Source: Desulfarculus sp. (GTDB lineage Bacteria > Desulfobacterota > Desulfarculia > Desulfarculales > Desulfarculaceae). Taken from it: a stretch of DNA of 63,321 bases. Shown here one piece after another: positions 1-11,456 of the stretch. The stretch lies in NCBI GenBank assembly GCA_016218705.1, contig JACRDC010000041.1:1-63321 (forward strand), written 5' to 3'. Position 1 is the stretch's first letter, and the number at the start of each line of letters is the position of its first letter. The position numbers and the translations under genes are program-made. The notes below the pieces were generated by a model, which worked only from the letters and a program-made list of their open reading frames with translations, was not told the DNA's origin and did no database searches.

Positions 1-61
1 CAAAATGCGCCTCTAAAAACCGCATCTTCCGAACCTCCTGCAACAGCTCTGTCCGCCTCAT
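1..61 (-). CDS. Transposase N-terminus (ISNCY-like), cut by window edge
   Basis: The first 20 codons of a minus-strand gene start at the ATG complementary to 59-61, behind a good AGGAGG-type ribosome site at about 67-72. The peptide opens MRRTELLQEV and continues with RKMRF, an N-terminus I associate with ISNCY-type transposases that carry an early helix-turn-helix. The rest lies outside the window, so intactness cannot be judged. The direct repeats at 91-142 look like the upstream end of this insertion sequence. The family assignment is from memory of the N-terminal motif alone. Confidence 0.55.
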   Translation of the reverse strand, partial: MRRTELLQEVRKMRFLEAHF

Positions 62-90
62 CGGGGCACCTCCATGGACCCCAACTCAAA

Positions 91-142
91 CCGGACAACT
101 CATGTGCTACAAGTCCGGACAGTTTATGTGTCAGCTACAAGT
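91..142. repeat. Imperfect direct repeats at probable IS end
   Basis: Two adjacent units start with CCGGACA and end with CTACAAGT: 91-114 (24 nt) and 115-142 (28 nt, with TCA inserted before CTACAAGT). They lie just upstream of the partial transposase. Subterminal repeats of this kind are common transposase-binding sites, so this is probably the left end of the element. Confidence 0.45.
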
Positions 143-261
143 ACAAGCCACCCCCGTTGCCGCTGGCCGGGATTTGTGCCACACTTTGACGGCTTGCCCA
201 GCCGGCCGGGATGGCCTCTCCCTATAAGAACATCGGCCGTCAAGGCCCCAGGAGAACCGCC

Positions 262-1335
262 ATGACCCAGCCCGCCCCCCTCGCCGATGCCGCCCCGCAA
301 AGCCCTGAGCGCCTGCGCCTGTCCCTGGCCGCGGCCATGACCCTGGGCCTGGCGGGGGGCAGCTTTTACCGCAACGCCCGCCTGGGCTGCATCAATCTGC
401 TGCTCACCTACCCCGGCGGCTGCCGGGCCAACTGCGCCTTCTGCGGCCTGGCGCGGGAAAACCAGCCCCGCCGAGGCGACCCCCGCTACGAGAAGTTCAT
501 CCGCGTCTCCTGGAAGGACTACGCCTTGGAGGAAATCCTGGAGCGCTGCCAGTCCGCTCCGGCCTGGGTGGAGCGGGTCTGCGTCTCCATGATTACCCAC
601 CCCCAGGCCCGGGAAGACGCCGTCACGGTCTGCCGGCGGGTGCGCGCCGCCACCGGCCTGCCGGTGAGCATCCTCATCGCCCCCACCCTGCTGGACGAGG
701 GCGGCCTGGAGGCCATGCATGAGGCTGGCGCCGACCGGGTGGGCGTGGCCATTGACGCGGCCACCCCGGAGCTCTTCGAGAAGCTGCGTGGCCGGCCCGT
801 GGGCGGCCCCCACCGCTGGGAGCACTACTGGCGCATCTTCGAACAGGCGCTCCAGGTCTTTGGCGAGGGCATGGCCGGCGTGCATCTGATCCACGGCCTG
901 GGGGAGACTGAAGAGGAACTGGTGCTGGCCATGGACCGGGCCAAGGGCCTGGGCGGCTGCACCCATCTGTTCTGTTTTTTCCCCGAGCGCTTCAGCGCCC
1001 TGGCGAGTGCGCCCCAGCCCCCGGCCAGCGGCTACCGGCGGGTGCAGATGGCCCGCTGGCTGCTTGACCAGGGCCTGGCCCGCGCCCGCGGCATGGCCTT
1101 TGACCAGGAGGGCAGGGTAGTGGACTTTGGCGTGGCGCCGGAGGTGTTGGAGGCGGCCATGGCCTCGGGCCGGCCCTTCATGACCTCGGGCTGCCCGGGG
1201 GCCTCGGGCCAGGTGGCCTGCAACCGCCCCTTTGGCAACGAGAAGCCCGGCCCGGACCTGCGCAACTATCCCTTTGCCCTTCAGCCCGCCGATCTGGAAC
1301 TGGTCCGCGCCCAGATCGCCGAATACCCGGGCTGA
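262..1335 (+). CDS. Radical SAM protein, BioB/lipoyl-synthase-like
   Basis: A 357-residue radical SAM enzyme. The 4Fe-4S/SAM motif is C54-x3-C58-x2-C61 in the context GGCRANCAFCGLARE. The short NCxFCGLAR version is typical of biotin-synthase-like and LipS-type enzymes rather than of the SPASM class. A beta-strand-rich barrel follows (IHGLGETEEEL near residues 215-225, then FxCFFPE). No second auxiliary cluster motif is obvious. The start at 262 is chosen because GGAG lies 7-11 nt upstream; the in-frame ATG at 211 has no ribosome site. It stands alone, with a terminator at 1433-1471. It could be one half of the split lipoyl synthase (LipS2-like) or another sulfur-inserting enzyme; the substrate cannot be read from sequence. 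Confidence 0.75.
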   Translation: MTQPAPLADAAPQSPERLRLSLAAAMTLGLAGGSFYRNARLGCINLLLTYPGGCRANCAFCGLARENQPRRGDPRYEKFIRVSWKDYALEEILERCQSAPAWVERVCVSMITHPQAREDAVTVCRRVRAATGLPVSILIAPTLLDEGGLEAMHEAGADRVGVAIDAATPELFEKLRGRPVGGPHRWEHYWRIFEQALQVFGEGMAGVHLIHGLGETEEELVLAMDRAKGLGGCTHLFCFFPERFSALASAPQPPASGYRRVQMARWLLDQGLARARGMAFDQEGRVVDFGVAPEVLEAAMASGRPFMTSGCPGASGQVACNRPFGNEKPGPDLRNYPFALQPADLELVRAQIAEYPG

Positions 1336-1432
1336 TCCAAAAATACCGGCACCACGCTTGCAAATTGTCCCGCCAGGCATAACCTTTTAGCCAGAGTGGC
1401 GCCGCCGGCCTGGAACGCGGCGCCCGCGCCGG

Positions 1433-1471
1433 GCCGCCGAGGGGAGAAATCTCGCCCCGGCGGCTGGTTTT
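1433..1471 (+). terminator. Rho-independent terminator after radical SAM gene
   Basis: GCCGCC-GA-GGGG pairs with CCCC-GGCGGC across an AGAAATCTCG loop and is followed by TGGTTTT. It is placed before the tig promoter. Confidence 0.55.
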
Positions 1472-1517
1472 CGGCGGCGGTTGGGCGCCTTGGGGTGCCC
1501 GGCTGGGGAATCTTTGG

Positions 1518-1546
1518 TTGCAGCGCTGGCTTACGGGTGATATAGG
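1518..1546 (+). promoter_or_regulatory. Candidate promoter for tig-clpP-clpX
   Basis: TTGCAG and TATAGG are separated by 17 nt, about 55 nt ahead of the tig start. It is the best sigma70-like pair in the 266-nt gap, and its position fits. Confidence 0.35.
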
Positions 1547-1601
1547 TCTAGAATTTTGGAATAACTGTAAACCACCGCATATTGCCCTAAGGATTGGACC
1601 C

Positions 1602-2927
1602 ATGAAAGTCAGCGTGGAAGAACTCAGTTCGGTGCAGCGCAAGGTGACCGTGGAGGTCCCGGCCCAAGAGGTGGACAAGACCATGGAGACCCTGTACAAA
1701 CGTCTGGCCCGCCAGGCCAGGATCAAGGGTTTCCGTCCCGGCAAGGTGCCGCGCAGCATTCTAGAGAAATACTACGGACCCCAGGTGGCGGCCGAGTCGG
1801 CCGAGAGCCTCATAGGCGACAAGTACCCCGAGGCCCTGGCCGAGACCAAGCTGGAGCCGGTGGCTCGCCCTGACTTTGACTTCGGCATACCCCAGGCCGG
1901 CCAGGACTACGTCTTCAGCGTCACCCTGGACGTCAAGCCCGAGTTCGCCCTGGACGGCTCGATCTACAAGGGCCTGAAGCTCAAGGAGCCCAGGCTGGAG
2001 GTCAGCCAGGCCGAGGTGGACCAGCGCCTTACCGCCCTGGCCGGCCGCCAGGCCGTGCTGGCGCCCCTGGATGAGCCCCGGCCGGCCCAGACCGGCGACG
2101 TGGTCATCATGGACTACCAGTCCTTCAAGGGCGAGGAGCCCGTGGCCGGCGGCCAGGCCGAGAATGTGGAAGTGGAGCTGGGCGGCGGCCAGGTGCAGAC
2201 CGAGATCGAGCTGGCCCTTTTGCGCGCCTCGGTGGGCGACTCGGTGGAGACCACGGTTCACTACGGCCCCGAGGCCACCAACCCCGAGCTCCAGGACCAG
2301 GACGTGCGCTTCGTGATGCAGGTCAAGGACATCAAGAAGAAGCTCCTGCCCGAGATTGACGACGACTTCGCCCGCTCGCTCTCCCCGGAGTTCAAGGACC
2401 TACAGGCCCTCAAGGACCGCATCGTGGCCGACCTGGAGGAGTCCTACCAGGCCCAGCGCGACATGGCCCTGCGCACCCAGATACTGGATCAACTGCGGGA
2501 GAAGGGCGAGTTCGAGGTGCCGGCCACCCTGGTGCGCGCCGAGGTGGAGGGCATGGTGGAGAGCTTCAAGAACCGCATGCGCCAGCAGGGCATGGATCCC
2601 CAGGCCATGGGCCTGGAGGAGGACAAGCTGGCCGAGGGCTTCCAGGAGCAGGCCCAGAAGAAGGTGCGCGCCGGCATCGTGCTGGGGCGCATCGCCGAGC
2701 AGGAAAACGTAGAGGTCAAGGCCGAGGACCTCGACAAGGACCTGGGCAAGATGGCCGAGCGCATGGGGCAACCCCTGGGGGCCATCAAGGAAATGTACAT
2801 AAAAAACAATATGATGCCCACCTTGCAAGCCCGCATTCTAGAAGAAAAGACGTTGCAGGTCATCAGGGCCGATGCTATCATTGAACAAGTGGACCCAGCT
2901 GAATTGGCCAAGGAAACCGAAGCTTAA
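1602..2927 (+). CDS. tig: Trigger factor (ribosome-associated chaperone)
   Basis: A 441-residue trigger factor: a prolyl isomerase/chaperone that binds nascent chains at the ribosome exit tunnel. The N-terminal ribosome-binding domain carries the loop around [17 protein letters not shown] (residues about 40-57). A degenerate FKBP domain follows (about 160-245), then a long helical C-terminal substrate cradle. The start at 1602 has an AAGGA site 9 nt upstream. The length is usual for the family. It heads the conserved order tig-clpP-clpX-(lon), with clpP 35 nt downstream, which links folding of new proteins to proteolysis. Confidence 0.96.
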   Translation: MKVSVEELSSVQRKVTVEVPAQEVDKTMETLYKRLARQARIKGFRPGKVPRSILEKYYGPQVAAESAESLIGDKYPEALAETKLEPVARPDFDFGIPQAGQDYVFSVTLDVKPEFALDGSIYKGLKLKEPRLEVSQAEVDQRLTALAGRQAVLAPLDEPRPAQTGDVVIMDYQSFKGEEPVAGGQAENVEVELGGGQVQTEIELALLRASVGDSVETTVHYGPEATNPELQDQDVRFVMQVKDIKKKLLPEIDDDFARSLSPEFKDLQALKDRIVADLEESYQAQRDMALRTQILDQLREKGEFEVPATLVRAEVEGMVESFKNRMRQQGMDPQAMGLEEDKLAEGFQEQAQKKVRAGIVLGRIAEQENVEVKAEDLDKDLGKMAERMGQPLGAIKEMYIKNNMMPTLQARILEEKTLQVIRADAIIEQVDPAELAKETEA

Positions 2928-2962
2928 CTACTTAGGCCCCCCAGCGGGGCAAGGCATTCATA

Positions 2963-3553
2963 ATGACGCTCATTCCCTTTGTCATCGAGCAGACCAGCCG
3001 CGGCGAGCGCTCCTACGACATCTACTCGCGGCTCTTGAAAGACCGCATCGTGATGCTGGGCCAGCCCGTGGACGACACGGTGGCCAACGTCATCATCGCC
3101 CAGTTCCTGTTCCTGGAGGCCGAGGACCCCACCAAGGACATCCACCTCTACATCAACTCTCCGGGCGGGGTGGTGACCGCCGGCCTGGCCATCTACGACA
3201 CCATGCAGTACATCAAGCCCAAGGTCAGCACGCTGTGCCTGGGCCAGGCCTCCTCCATGGCCGCCCTCCTGCTGGCCGCCGGCGAGAAGGGCATGCGCTA
3301 CAGCCTGCCCCACTCGCGCATCCTCATCCATCAGCCCATGGGAGGCTTCTCGGGCCAGGCCACGGACATTGACATCCATGCCCGCGAGATACTCAAGCTG
3401 CGCGAGGAGCTCAACCAGATACTGGCCGGCCACACCGGCCAGCCCCTGGACAAGATCAGCCAGGACACCGAGCGCGACTACTTCATGAGCGGCGAGGCGG
3501 CCCGGGAATACGGCCTGGTGGACAAGGTCATCACCCACCGCGAGCTGGCCTAG
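2963..3553 (+). CDS. clpP: ClpP proteolytic subunit
   Basis: 196-residue serine peptidase of the ClpXP/ClpAP complex. The catalytic triad is visible: S98 in GQASSMA, H123 in ILIHQP, and D172 in TERDYF. The oxyanion segment NSPGG is at residues 65-69. The length matches other ClpP proteins with a short propeptide. It sits 35 nt after tig and 39 nt before clpX and is very likely co-transcribed with both. Confidence 0.97.
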   Translation: MTLIPFVIEQTSRGERSYDIYSRLLKDRIVMLGQPVDDTVANVIIAQFLFLEAEDPTKDIHLYINSPGGVVTAGLAIYDTMQYIKPKVSTLCLGQASSMAALLLAAGEKGMRYSLPHSRILIHQPMGGFSGQATDIDIHAREILKLREELNQILAGHTGQPLDKISQDTERDYFMSGEAAREYGLVDKVITHRELA

Positions 3554-3592
3554 GACGCAGCGTACCCCGGCCCAACAGGGAGGCCATAGTAC

Positions 3593-4855
3593 ATGACCAA
3601 AAAGACCAACGGCGGCAAGGGCTCGGATCTGGTCTGCTCCTTCTGCGGCAAGAGCCAGGATGAGGTCAAGAAGCTCATCGCCGGCCCCTCGGTGTACATC
3701 TGCGACGAGTGCATCGAGCTGTGCAACGAGATAATCGAGGAGGAGTATCAGAAGGAAGAGGCCGCCAGCCGGGTCTCCATTCCCAAGCCCAAGGAAATCA
3801 AGGCCATCATTGACGAGTACGTCATTGAGCAGGAGCGGGCCAAGAAGATCCTGGCCGTGGCCGTGCACAACCACTACAAGCGCATTGACGCTCGGGTGGA
3901 GATGGGCGGCGTGGAGTTGCAGAAGAGCAACATCCTCCTGGTCGGCCCCACCGGCAGCGGCAAGACCCTGTTGGCCCAGACGCTGGCCCGCATACTCAAC
4001 GTGCCCTTCACCATCGCCGACGCCACCACGCTCACCGAGGCCGGCTACGTGGGCGAGGACGTGGAGAACATCATCCTCAACCTCTTGCAGGCCGCCGACT
4101 ACGACGTGGAGCGCGCCCAGCGGGGCATCGTCTACATTGACGAGATAGACAAGATCGCCCGCAAGAGCGAGAACCCCTCCATCACCCGCGACGTATCGGG
4201 CGAGGGCGTGCAGCAGGCCCTGCTGAAGATCATCGAGGGCACCATGGCCTCGGTGCCGCCCAAGGGCGGGCGCAAGCATCCCCAGCAGGAGTTCGTCAAG
4301 GTAGACACCACCAACATCCTGTTCATCTGCGGCGGGGCCTTCGTGGGCCTGGAAAAGATCATCAAGAACCGCATCGGGGCCAAGACCCTGGGCTTCACCG
4401 CCGACGTGCGCGACAAGAGCCAGGAGTTGCCCCTGGGCGACGTGCTGGCCCAGTGCCAGCCCGAGGACCTGATAAAGTTCGGGCTCATCCCCGAGTTCGT
4501 GGGGCGCCTGCCCGTGGCCGCCACCCTGGACGAGCTAAGCGAAGACGCCATGATCCGCATCCTGCGCGAGCCCAAGAACGCGCTCACCAAGCAGTACGCC
4601 AAGCTGTTTGAGTTCGAGGGCGTGGAGTTGAAATTCACCGACGAGGCCCTGCAGGCCGTGGCCAAGGAGGCCTTGAACCGCAAGAGCGGCGCCCGGGGCC
4701 TGCGCTCCATCCTGGAGTCGGCCATGCTGGACATCATGTACGACCTGCCCTCCCTCAAGGACGTGCAGGAGTGCGTGATCGGCGAGGAGGTCATCACCCG
4801 CGGCGAGCAGCCGATTCTGCTCTACGCCAAGCAGCAGGCCGCCGAATACGCCTAG
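3593..4855 (+). CDS. clpX: ClpX unfoldase, ATPase subunit
   Basis: 420-residue AAA+ unfoldase that delivers substrates to ClpP. The N-terminal zinc-binding domain has C15-x2-C18 and C37-x2-C40. The Walker A motif is GPTGSGKT (residues 118-125), and Walker B is IDEIDK shortly after. The RGVQ-type pore and sensor segments and the C-terminal small domain (LKDVQECVI) are present, so the protein is full length. A strong terminator follows at 4906-4947, so lon is a separate unit. Confidence 0.97.
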   Translation: MTKKTNGGKGSDLVCSFCGKSQDEVKKLIAGPSVYICDECIELCNEIIEEEYQKEEAASRVSIPKPKEIKAIIDEYVIEQERAKKILAVAVHNHYKRIDARVEMGGVELQKSNILLVGPTGSGKTLLAQTLARILNVPFTIADATTLTEAGYVGEDVENIILNLLQAADYDVERAQRGIVYIDEIDKIARKSENPSITRDVSGEGVQQALLKIIEGTMASVPPKGGRKHPQQEFVKVDTTNILFICGGAFVGLEKIIKNRIGAKTLGFTADVRDKSQELPLGDVLAQCQPEDLIKFGLIPEFVGRLPVAATLDELSEDAMIRILREPKNALTKQYAKLFEFEGVELKFTDEALQAVAKEALNRKSGARGLRSILESAMLDIMYDLPSLKDVQECVIGEEVITRGEQPILLYAKQQAAEYA

Positions 4856-4905
4856 GACGCGCCCAAAACCGTCCCAGGCCTGCCGCGGACACATAAGCAG
4901 GTGAG

Positions 4906-4947
4906 ACGGGCGCCGCGCCCCGACCGGCGCGGCGCCCGTTGATTTTT
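4906..4947 (+). terminator. Strong intrinsic terminator after clpX
   Basis: A perfect 14-bp G+C-rich stem (4906-4919 with 4926-4939) with a 6-nt loop, followed by TGATTTTT. Confidence 0.8.
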
Positions 4948-5072
4948 GGGGGGACGCCGGCCAGCCCGGGGCCGGCAACCCCGGCGGCGCCAGGCGATAT
5001 TTTTTCCCGTGCCTGCCCGCGCACCCAGTTAAACCATAATGCCCCACCCCTCCTGGGGAGAGAGGCTCATCC

Positions 5073-7469
<2,397 letters not shown>

Positions 7470-7521
7470 CGCTTCGGGGACAACCTCCTGGCCAACCTTG
7501 GCCAAACCAGCGTCCAGGCCC

Positions 7522-7550
7522 TTGACAAGCAGGCGTTCTGTTGATAAATA
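7522..7550 (+). promoter_or_regulatory. Promoter of the tRNA pair
   Basis: Consensus TTGACA and TAAATA with exactly 17 nt between them, about 60 nt before the tRNA-Val gene. It is one of the clearest sigma70-type promoters in the window. Confidence 0.75.
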
Positions 7551-7612
7551 GGAATCCCCTTCGCGGGGTGCGTCAGGTCAGCCGAACCTCATCGTGGTCG
7601 GCCCCGACCAGT

Positions 7613-7688
7613 GGGCGGGTAGCTCAGTTGGGAGAGCATCGGCCTTACAAGCCGGGGGTCACAGGTTCGAGTCCTGTTCCGCCTACCA
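7613..7688 (+). tRNA. tRNA-Val (anticodon TAC)
   Basis: A cloverleaf can be drawn by hand: acceptor GGGCGGG/TCCGCCT with two G-U pairs, D-arm GCTC...GAGC, anticodon loop CTTACAA (anticodon TAC at 7646-7648) and T-arm ACAGG-TTCGAGT-CCTGT. The 3' CCA is encoded. Confidence 0.95.
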
Positions 7689-7760
7689 CCGCTCGAGAAC
7701 CTTGGGTGGCGGGCATGCCGGAGCGAGCCCGGCGCGAAGTTGACAATCAGTAGCCCGTGC

Positions 7761-7838
<78 letters not shown>

Positions 7839-7846
7839 CGAAATAC

Positions 7847-7884
7847 AAAGGGGTCAGCCGCCAGGCTGGCCCCTTTCATTGTTT
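7847..7884 (+). terminator. Terminator of the tRNA operon
   Basis: A 13-bp stem, AAAGGGGTCAGCC with GGCTGGCCCCTTT (one G-U), with a GCCA loop and the T-rich tail CATTGTTT. It may also serve the convergent lipoprotein gene that ends at 7900. Confidence 0.75.
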
Positions 7885-7899
7885 CCGCGAGACCGCGCC

Positions 7900-7992
7900 T
7901 CATCTTTTCTGGGCCAGGGCCTTCTTGACCATCTCCAGGCAAGCCATGACGATGGCCTTGCGCTGGCTGAAGAGATGGGCCTGCTCCACCTG
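7900..7992 (-). repeat. 93-nt 3' end shared by tandem lipoprotein genes, copy A
   Basis: Identical to 8792-8884 except for one base (GACGATGG here, GACAATGG there). It encodes the shared C-terminal VEQAHLFSQRKAIVMACLEM and beyond. Confidence 0.9.
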
Positions 7993-8727
7993 TGTCTGGG
8001 ACACCTGGGTTGGGGCCTGGTTGTCCTGGCCGGGCCGGGGCAGGTAGCGGGCGGCCTCGTCCTGGGCGTCCTTAACCTTCTTGATGTTCAAATCCAGGCG
8101 CAAGAGCGCCGCCTCCAGCTTAATCTGCCAATCCTGTAGCTCCGCGGTGGGGGCGGTCTTGACCAGATTGGGCAGGTCCTTGGTCTTCCAGGTCAGCAGG
8201 ACCAGGTTGTTGCGTTGGGTGATCTGGACGATATCGGCCTTGGTGTTGGGGTTGAGGGTGATGCCCTCCAATATCATCAGGGCAGTTGGCTCGCAGGGGC
8301 GCAATCTAATCGAAACAAGGCGGCTATCGTGTGTCTCCACCTCGGGCGGCTCGTACAGTCTATCGTCCAGGGCCAGGTATTGCCTGGGGCTGCCCGCCGG
8401 CGGCGGAAACAGCCAGAGTCCGATGCTTTGGTCGTAGGCATTGGTATGGGTAGCATAGGTGCCTGGATGGGCCGCGAAGAAGTACAAGGCATGCACGGTG
8501 CCGCCGCCTCCGGCCAGGGGCTCCAGGGTATGCATAATCACCCAATAGGTGCGGCCCCTATCCTCCACCGGCACGGCGGTGGCGTATTCGGCTTGGCGCC
8601 GGGCCTCGGCCTTTTCTTGCTCCATGGCCGTTTCCATGGCTGGGCAGCCGGACAATACCAAGCTGGCCAGGATCATGACCAGGCCCAGGGCGCGCCCAGG
8701 CCACCTCGCAGCCAAATAGCTGTTCAC
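7900..8727 (-). CDS. Predicted lipoprotein, paralogue of next gene
   Basis: A 275-residue predicted lipoprotein with no recognised family. The GTG start at 8727 is chosen because GGGAGG lies 8 nt upstream; it gives a short charged N-terminus, the hydrophobic stretch LGLVMILASLVLS and a lipobox LSGC with C28 as the lipidated residue. The central part is beta-rich (YLALDDRLYEPPEVE). The last roughly 110 residues are helical (LQDWQIKLEAALLRLDLNIKKVKDA) and match the C-terminus of the next gene almost residue for residue. It is the third of a minus-strand trio of envelope proteins. The function is unknown; the exported location and the paralogy are what the sequence shows. Confidence 0.7.
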   Translation of the reverse strand: MNSYLAARWPGRALGLVMILASLVLSGCPAMETAMEQEKAEARRQAEYATAVPVEDRGRTYWVIMHTLEPLAGGGGTVHALYFFAAHPGTYATHTNAYDQSIGLWLFPPPAGSPRQYLALDDRLYEPPEVETHDSRLVSIRLRPCEPTALMILEGITLNPNTKADIVQITQRNNLVLLTWKTKDLPNLVKTAPTAELQDWQIKLEAALLRLDLNIKKVKDAQDEAARYLPRPGQDNQAPTQVSQTQVEQAHLFSQRKAIVMACLEMVKKALAQKR

Positions 8728-8791
8728 GGGCCGTCCTCCCTTGTCCCGCCTGGACTTAGCCTGCTTGCGGTTGGCGGCTTGCATTGCGTGC

Positions 8792-8884
8792 TCATCTTTT
8801 CTGGGCCAGGGCCTTCTTGACCATCTCCAGGCAAGCCATGACAATGGCCTTGCGCTGGCTGAAGAGATGGGCCTGCTCCACCTG
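8792..8884 (-). repeat. 93-nt 3' end shared by tandem lipoprotein genes, copy B
   Basis: The partner of 7900-7992, with one mismatch in 93 nt, while the preceding coding sequence has diverged much further. This points to recent gene conversion or duplication of the 3' end. Confidence 0.9.
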
Positions 8885-10009
8885 CCACGGAGGCACCTTG
8901 GCCGGCGCCGGCCCCGCCTGGCCGGGCTGAGGCAGATAGCGGGCCGCCTCGTCCTGGGCCTCCTTGACCCTCTTGACGCGGGTATCCAGCTCAAGCAAGG
9001 CCGACTCCAGCTTGACCACCAGGTCTTGCAGTTGGGCCTTGCCATAGCCGGGCAGGGCCTCGGCCAGTTCCTTGGTCTTCCACTCCAGCAGGCGCTGGTT
9101 GTGCATCTGGGTGATGCGCAGCAGGGCCTTGTGCTCGCCGGCCGAAAACCTTACCTTGGCTCCCTCCAGGATTTGATCGGGCGAAAGGGGGCTCCAGGGG
9201 GCCAGCCGCAGGCCCTGCAGGGGCGCCCCGCCCCTCATCTGCCCGAACGTGATCTCCGCTATGACCCATGGCTCTTCATCAAGGGCGAAGATTTGGCCCT
9301 CAAAGGTACGTACCAGGACATCTCCTCCCTCTTGCTTCTGCCGGTGACCGATCTCCCAGACGCGCCTGGGCAGCACGAAACCCTGCCGGGGGTCGCGGTC
9401 GTAGACCTCCAAATGGTAGACCTCTGGTGGTTCGGTCTTGAGAAACTGGGCCTGGGGGAAAAACTTGGCGGGCAACTCCGTCAGGCTGGCGGCCCGGTGC
9501 ATGCCGGCCAGCACGAACCAGAAGGTCTGGCCACCCACCTCCAGGGGCAGGGGGACCAGGTAGGGCGAGTTGGCCCTGAAACGCCAGTGCTCGGCCAGGC
9601 CGGGGACGGCGCGCGGGTCGGCGTAAAAAAAGGTCAGCCAGACCCAGCGGGTCTTCTCGCGGTCCACCCAGCGCGACTTGAGCAGGGCGGCCTGGGGCTG
9701 GGCCGGCTGGCCCGGCCAGGCGAACAACACCAGCGAGCCCAGGGTGGGCTCCTCCCAGCCCAGCTTGCTGGACTCGCCCTTGGACCACAGCACGGCCTCC
9801 ATCTCGTTGGGGCCGTAGCCCTCCCACAGCAGGCCATGGCCGGCCCAGAAGGGTCTGCCCGAGCCCTCCTGGGGCTCGGAATAGGCCTGGGGCGGGGCTA
9901 GCCCCACGCAGCCGGCCGCGCAGGCCACCAGGACGGCCAGGAGCCAGGCCGCCAGACCAACGGCCCCCCGGCCGCCTCCATCCCCCGCGCCCCCGCGCCT
10001 TGCCATCAT
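8792..10009 (-). CDS. Predicted lipoprotein, larger paralogue
   Basis: A 405-residue predicted lipoprotein. The start at 10009 follows GAGGGAGG with 7 nt spacing. Residues 16-34 form a hydrophobic signal ending in AAGC, so C34 is the probable lipidated cysteine. The middle contains beta-strand-rich sequence (GGQTFWFVLAGMHRA). The C-terminal third is helical and aligns with the neighbouring 275-residue lipoprotein: ELDTRVKRVKEAQDEAARYLPQPG here against LDLNIKKVKDAQDEAARYLPRPG there. It lies 64 nt upstream of that gene and 13 nt after the exported hydrolase-like gene, so the three are probably one operon. No family is recognised. Confidence 0.7.
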   Translation of the reverse strand: MMARRGGAGDGGGRGAVGLAAWLLAVLVACAAGCVGLAPPQAYSEPQEGSGRPFWAGHGLLWEGYGPNEMEAVLWSKGESSKLGWEEPTLGSLVLFAWPGQPAQPQAALLKSRWVDREKTRWVWLTFFYADPRAVPGLAEHWRFRANSPYLVPLPLEVGGQTFWFVLAGMHRAASLTELPAKFFPQAQFLKTEPPEVYHLEVYDRDPRQGFVLPRRVWEIGHRQKQEGGDVLVRTFEGQIFALDEEPWVIAEITFGQMRGGAPLQGLRLAPWSPLSPDQILEGAKVRFSAGEHKALLRITQMHNQRLLEWKTKELAEALPGYGKAQLQDLVVKLESALLELDTRVKRVKEAQDEAARYLPQPGQAGPAPAKVPPWQVEQAHLFSQRKAIVMACLEMVKKALAQKR

Positions 10010-10022
10010 GGCCGGCCCTCCC

Positions 10023-11393
10023 TCATTGGCCAGGGGCCTTGGGCGTTACCCCAAAGCTCTGGGCCAGGTGGTCCCGGTATACGTTGAACTTGTGCTTGTC
10101 CAGGCTCACCCAGTAGTTGTCTCCGAAGAAACGGTATTCCACCCGCCCCCGGCCCAGCGGGTGGCCGGGAGGAATCAGATGGGGCACGGGGTCGCCGCGA
10201 TTCACCCACACCACCACCCGCTGGACCTTGCCCGCGTCCAGCAGACCCTGAAACTCCAATTCCCGGGACAAGACGCGGTCCCCGGCCAGTATGTGCCACT
10301 CGTCCACCTTGATGACCCCGCGCTGGATAAGGCTTTCGCTGACCGTGGCCCCGTTGCTGTAGGAGATCAGCCTCTTGAAGCTGGTCCCTTGCAGGCGGGC
10401 GATCTGTTCCTGGGCCTGTTCCTTGCTCAGGGTGTAGTTGAGGGGCGAGAGGCTGTCCGCCGCTCCCCGGGCCAGTTCCTTGACCTTGTCCAGGGAGCCG
10501 AAGGCGGTGGTCATGACCTTGCCCTGGGCGGCCATCTGGCGGTAGGCCTGGCCCGTGAAGGGGCTGAAGCCGTTGTTCATCAGCGCTTGGGCGTCCAGGG
10601 GCGTGTCGTTCAGGCCCAGGATCACCCCCTCGTCCACCTGCTTGCTCCACCGATAGGGGGCGGGGGGCTCCTTGACGTTCTTGAGCAGGCCCTCCAGGCT
10701 GCGGTCCAACCGCCGGCGCCCTTCCAGCATCTTCTGTTGAAAATCCACGAAGGCCTGCTCGTCGGCCAGGTCCTGGGAGTCCTGGCCCTGGAGCCTGGCC
10801 AGCGCCTCCTGGGCCTGGTAGGTCTGGGGCCGGCGGGACCCCGGCACCCTGGGTACCTCGCTGTTGGCCTCGCGCAGGTCCACCGGCGAGGGGTCGCTCA
10901 AGGCGGCGGTCAGCTCGTCCTTGACATGGCCCTCCCAGCGGTCGCTCAGGGCCTGGGACATCTGCTCCAGGCTGGCACTTTCCTCGGCGTCGCGCAGGGC
11001 GCGCAGGCGGGCGATCAGCTCCAGGCGCTCATGACGGGCCTTGGCCCAGGCCCGGGCCTCGGCCTGGGCTTTTTCCTGGGCCAGGCGCTGGGCCTTCTGG
11101 GCGGCCTGCTGGTCCTGGGCGGCATTGGTCATGGCTTCGTTGACTATCATGCCCATGATCTGCCCCACCAGCATGCCGCCCACGGCGCCCATGGCCCCGG
11201 CTGGCCCCATGCGCCCGCCGGGGCGCGGCACCCCGGCCCCGCAGGGGAAGTTGTTGCCGGCATAGTCGGTGCACCAGCCGGTGGGACCGGCGGTCCAGGC
11301 CAGGGCGGACGGGGTCTGCCAGAGAGCGGGCCACAGGCAGACCAGTGCTCCCAAGGCCAGGAGGGTAATGAGATGCACGGTGCGCTGGGCCAT
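10023..11393 (-). CDS. Exported protein with alpha/beta-hydrolase-like C-terminal domain
   Basis: About 456 residues. An in-frame ATG at 11411 would add six; 11393 is preferred because GGAG sits 9 nt upstream. The signal peptide runs to about SALA, a glycine-rich PRPGGRMGPAGAMGAVGGML segment follows, then a long Ala/Gln/Lys/Glu-rich coiled coil. Numbered from the longer start, the C-terminal part has S352 in SYSNGA (nucleophile-elbow-like), D407 in NRGDPVP and H448 in YRDHLA. Their spacing fits a Ser-Asp-His hydrolase triad. The fold call is an inference from these motifs only. It is first in the minus-strand trio with two lipoproteins and points away from the secretion operon. Confidence 0.55.
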   Translation of the reverse strand: MAQRTVHLITLLALGALVCLWPALWQTPSALAWTAGPTGWCTDYAGNNFPCGAGVPRPGGRMGPAGAMGAVGGMLVGQIMGMIVNEAMTNAAQDQQAAQKAQRLAQEKAQAEARAWAKARHERLELIARLRALRDAEESASLEQMSQALSDRWEGHVKDELTAALSDPSPVDLREANSEVPRVPGSRRPQTYQAQEALARLQGQDSQDLADEQAFVDFQQKMLEGRRRLDRSLEGLLKNVKEPPAPYRWSKQVDEGVILGLNDTPLDAQALMNNGFSPFTGQAYRQMAAQGKVMTTAFGSLDKVKELARGAADSLSPLNYTLSKEQAQEQIARLQGTSFKRLISYSNGATVSESLIQRGVIKVDEWHILAGDRVLSRELEFQGLLDAGKVQRVVVWVNRGDPVPHLIPPGHPLGRGRVEYRFFGDNYWVSLDKHKFNVYRDHLAQSFGVTPKAPGQ

Positions 11394-11456
11394 GGGCATC
11401 CACTCCACCATTTGGTGCCGGCGGGCGGCCGGAGCAAATGCTTTGGGGTCATTATA

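Noticed and set aside
5012-5040. Heat-shock or sigma70 promoter for lon
   Set aside because: CATAAT at 5035 looks like a -10 box, but no -35 or sigma32 element lies at the right distance.
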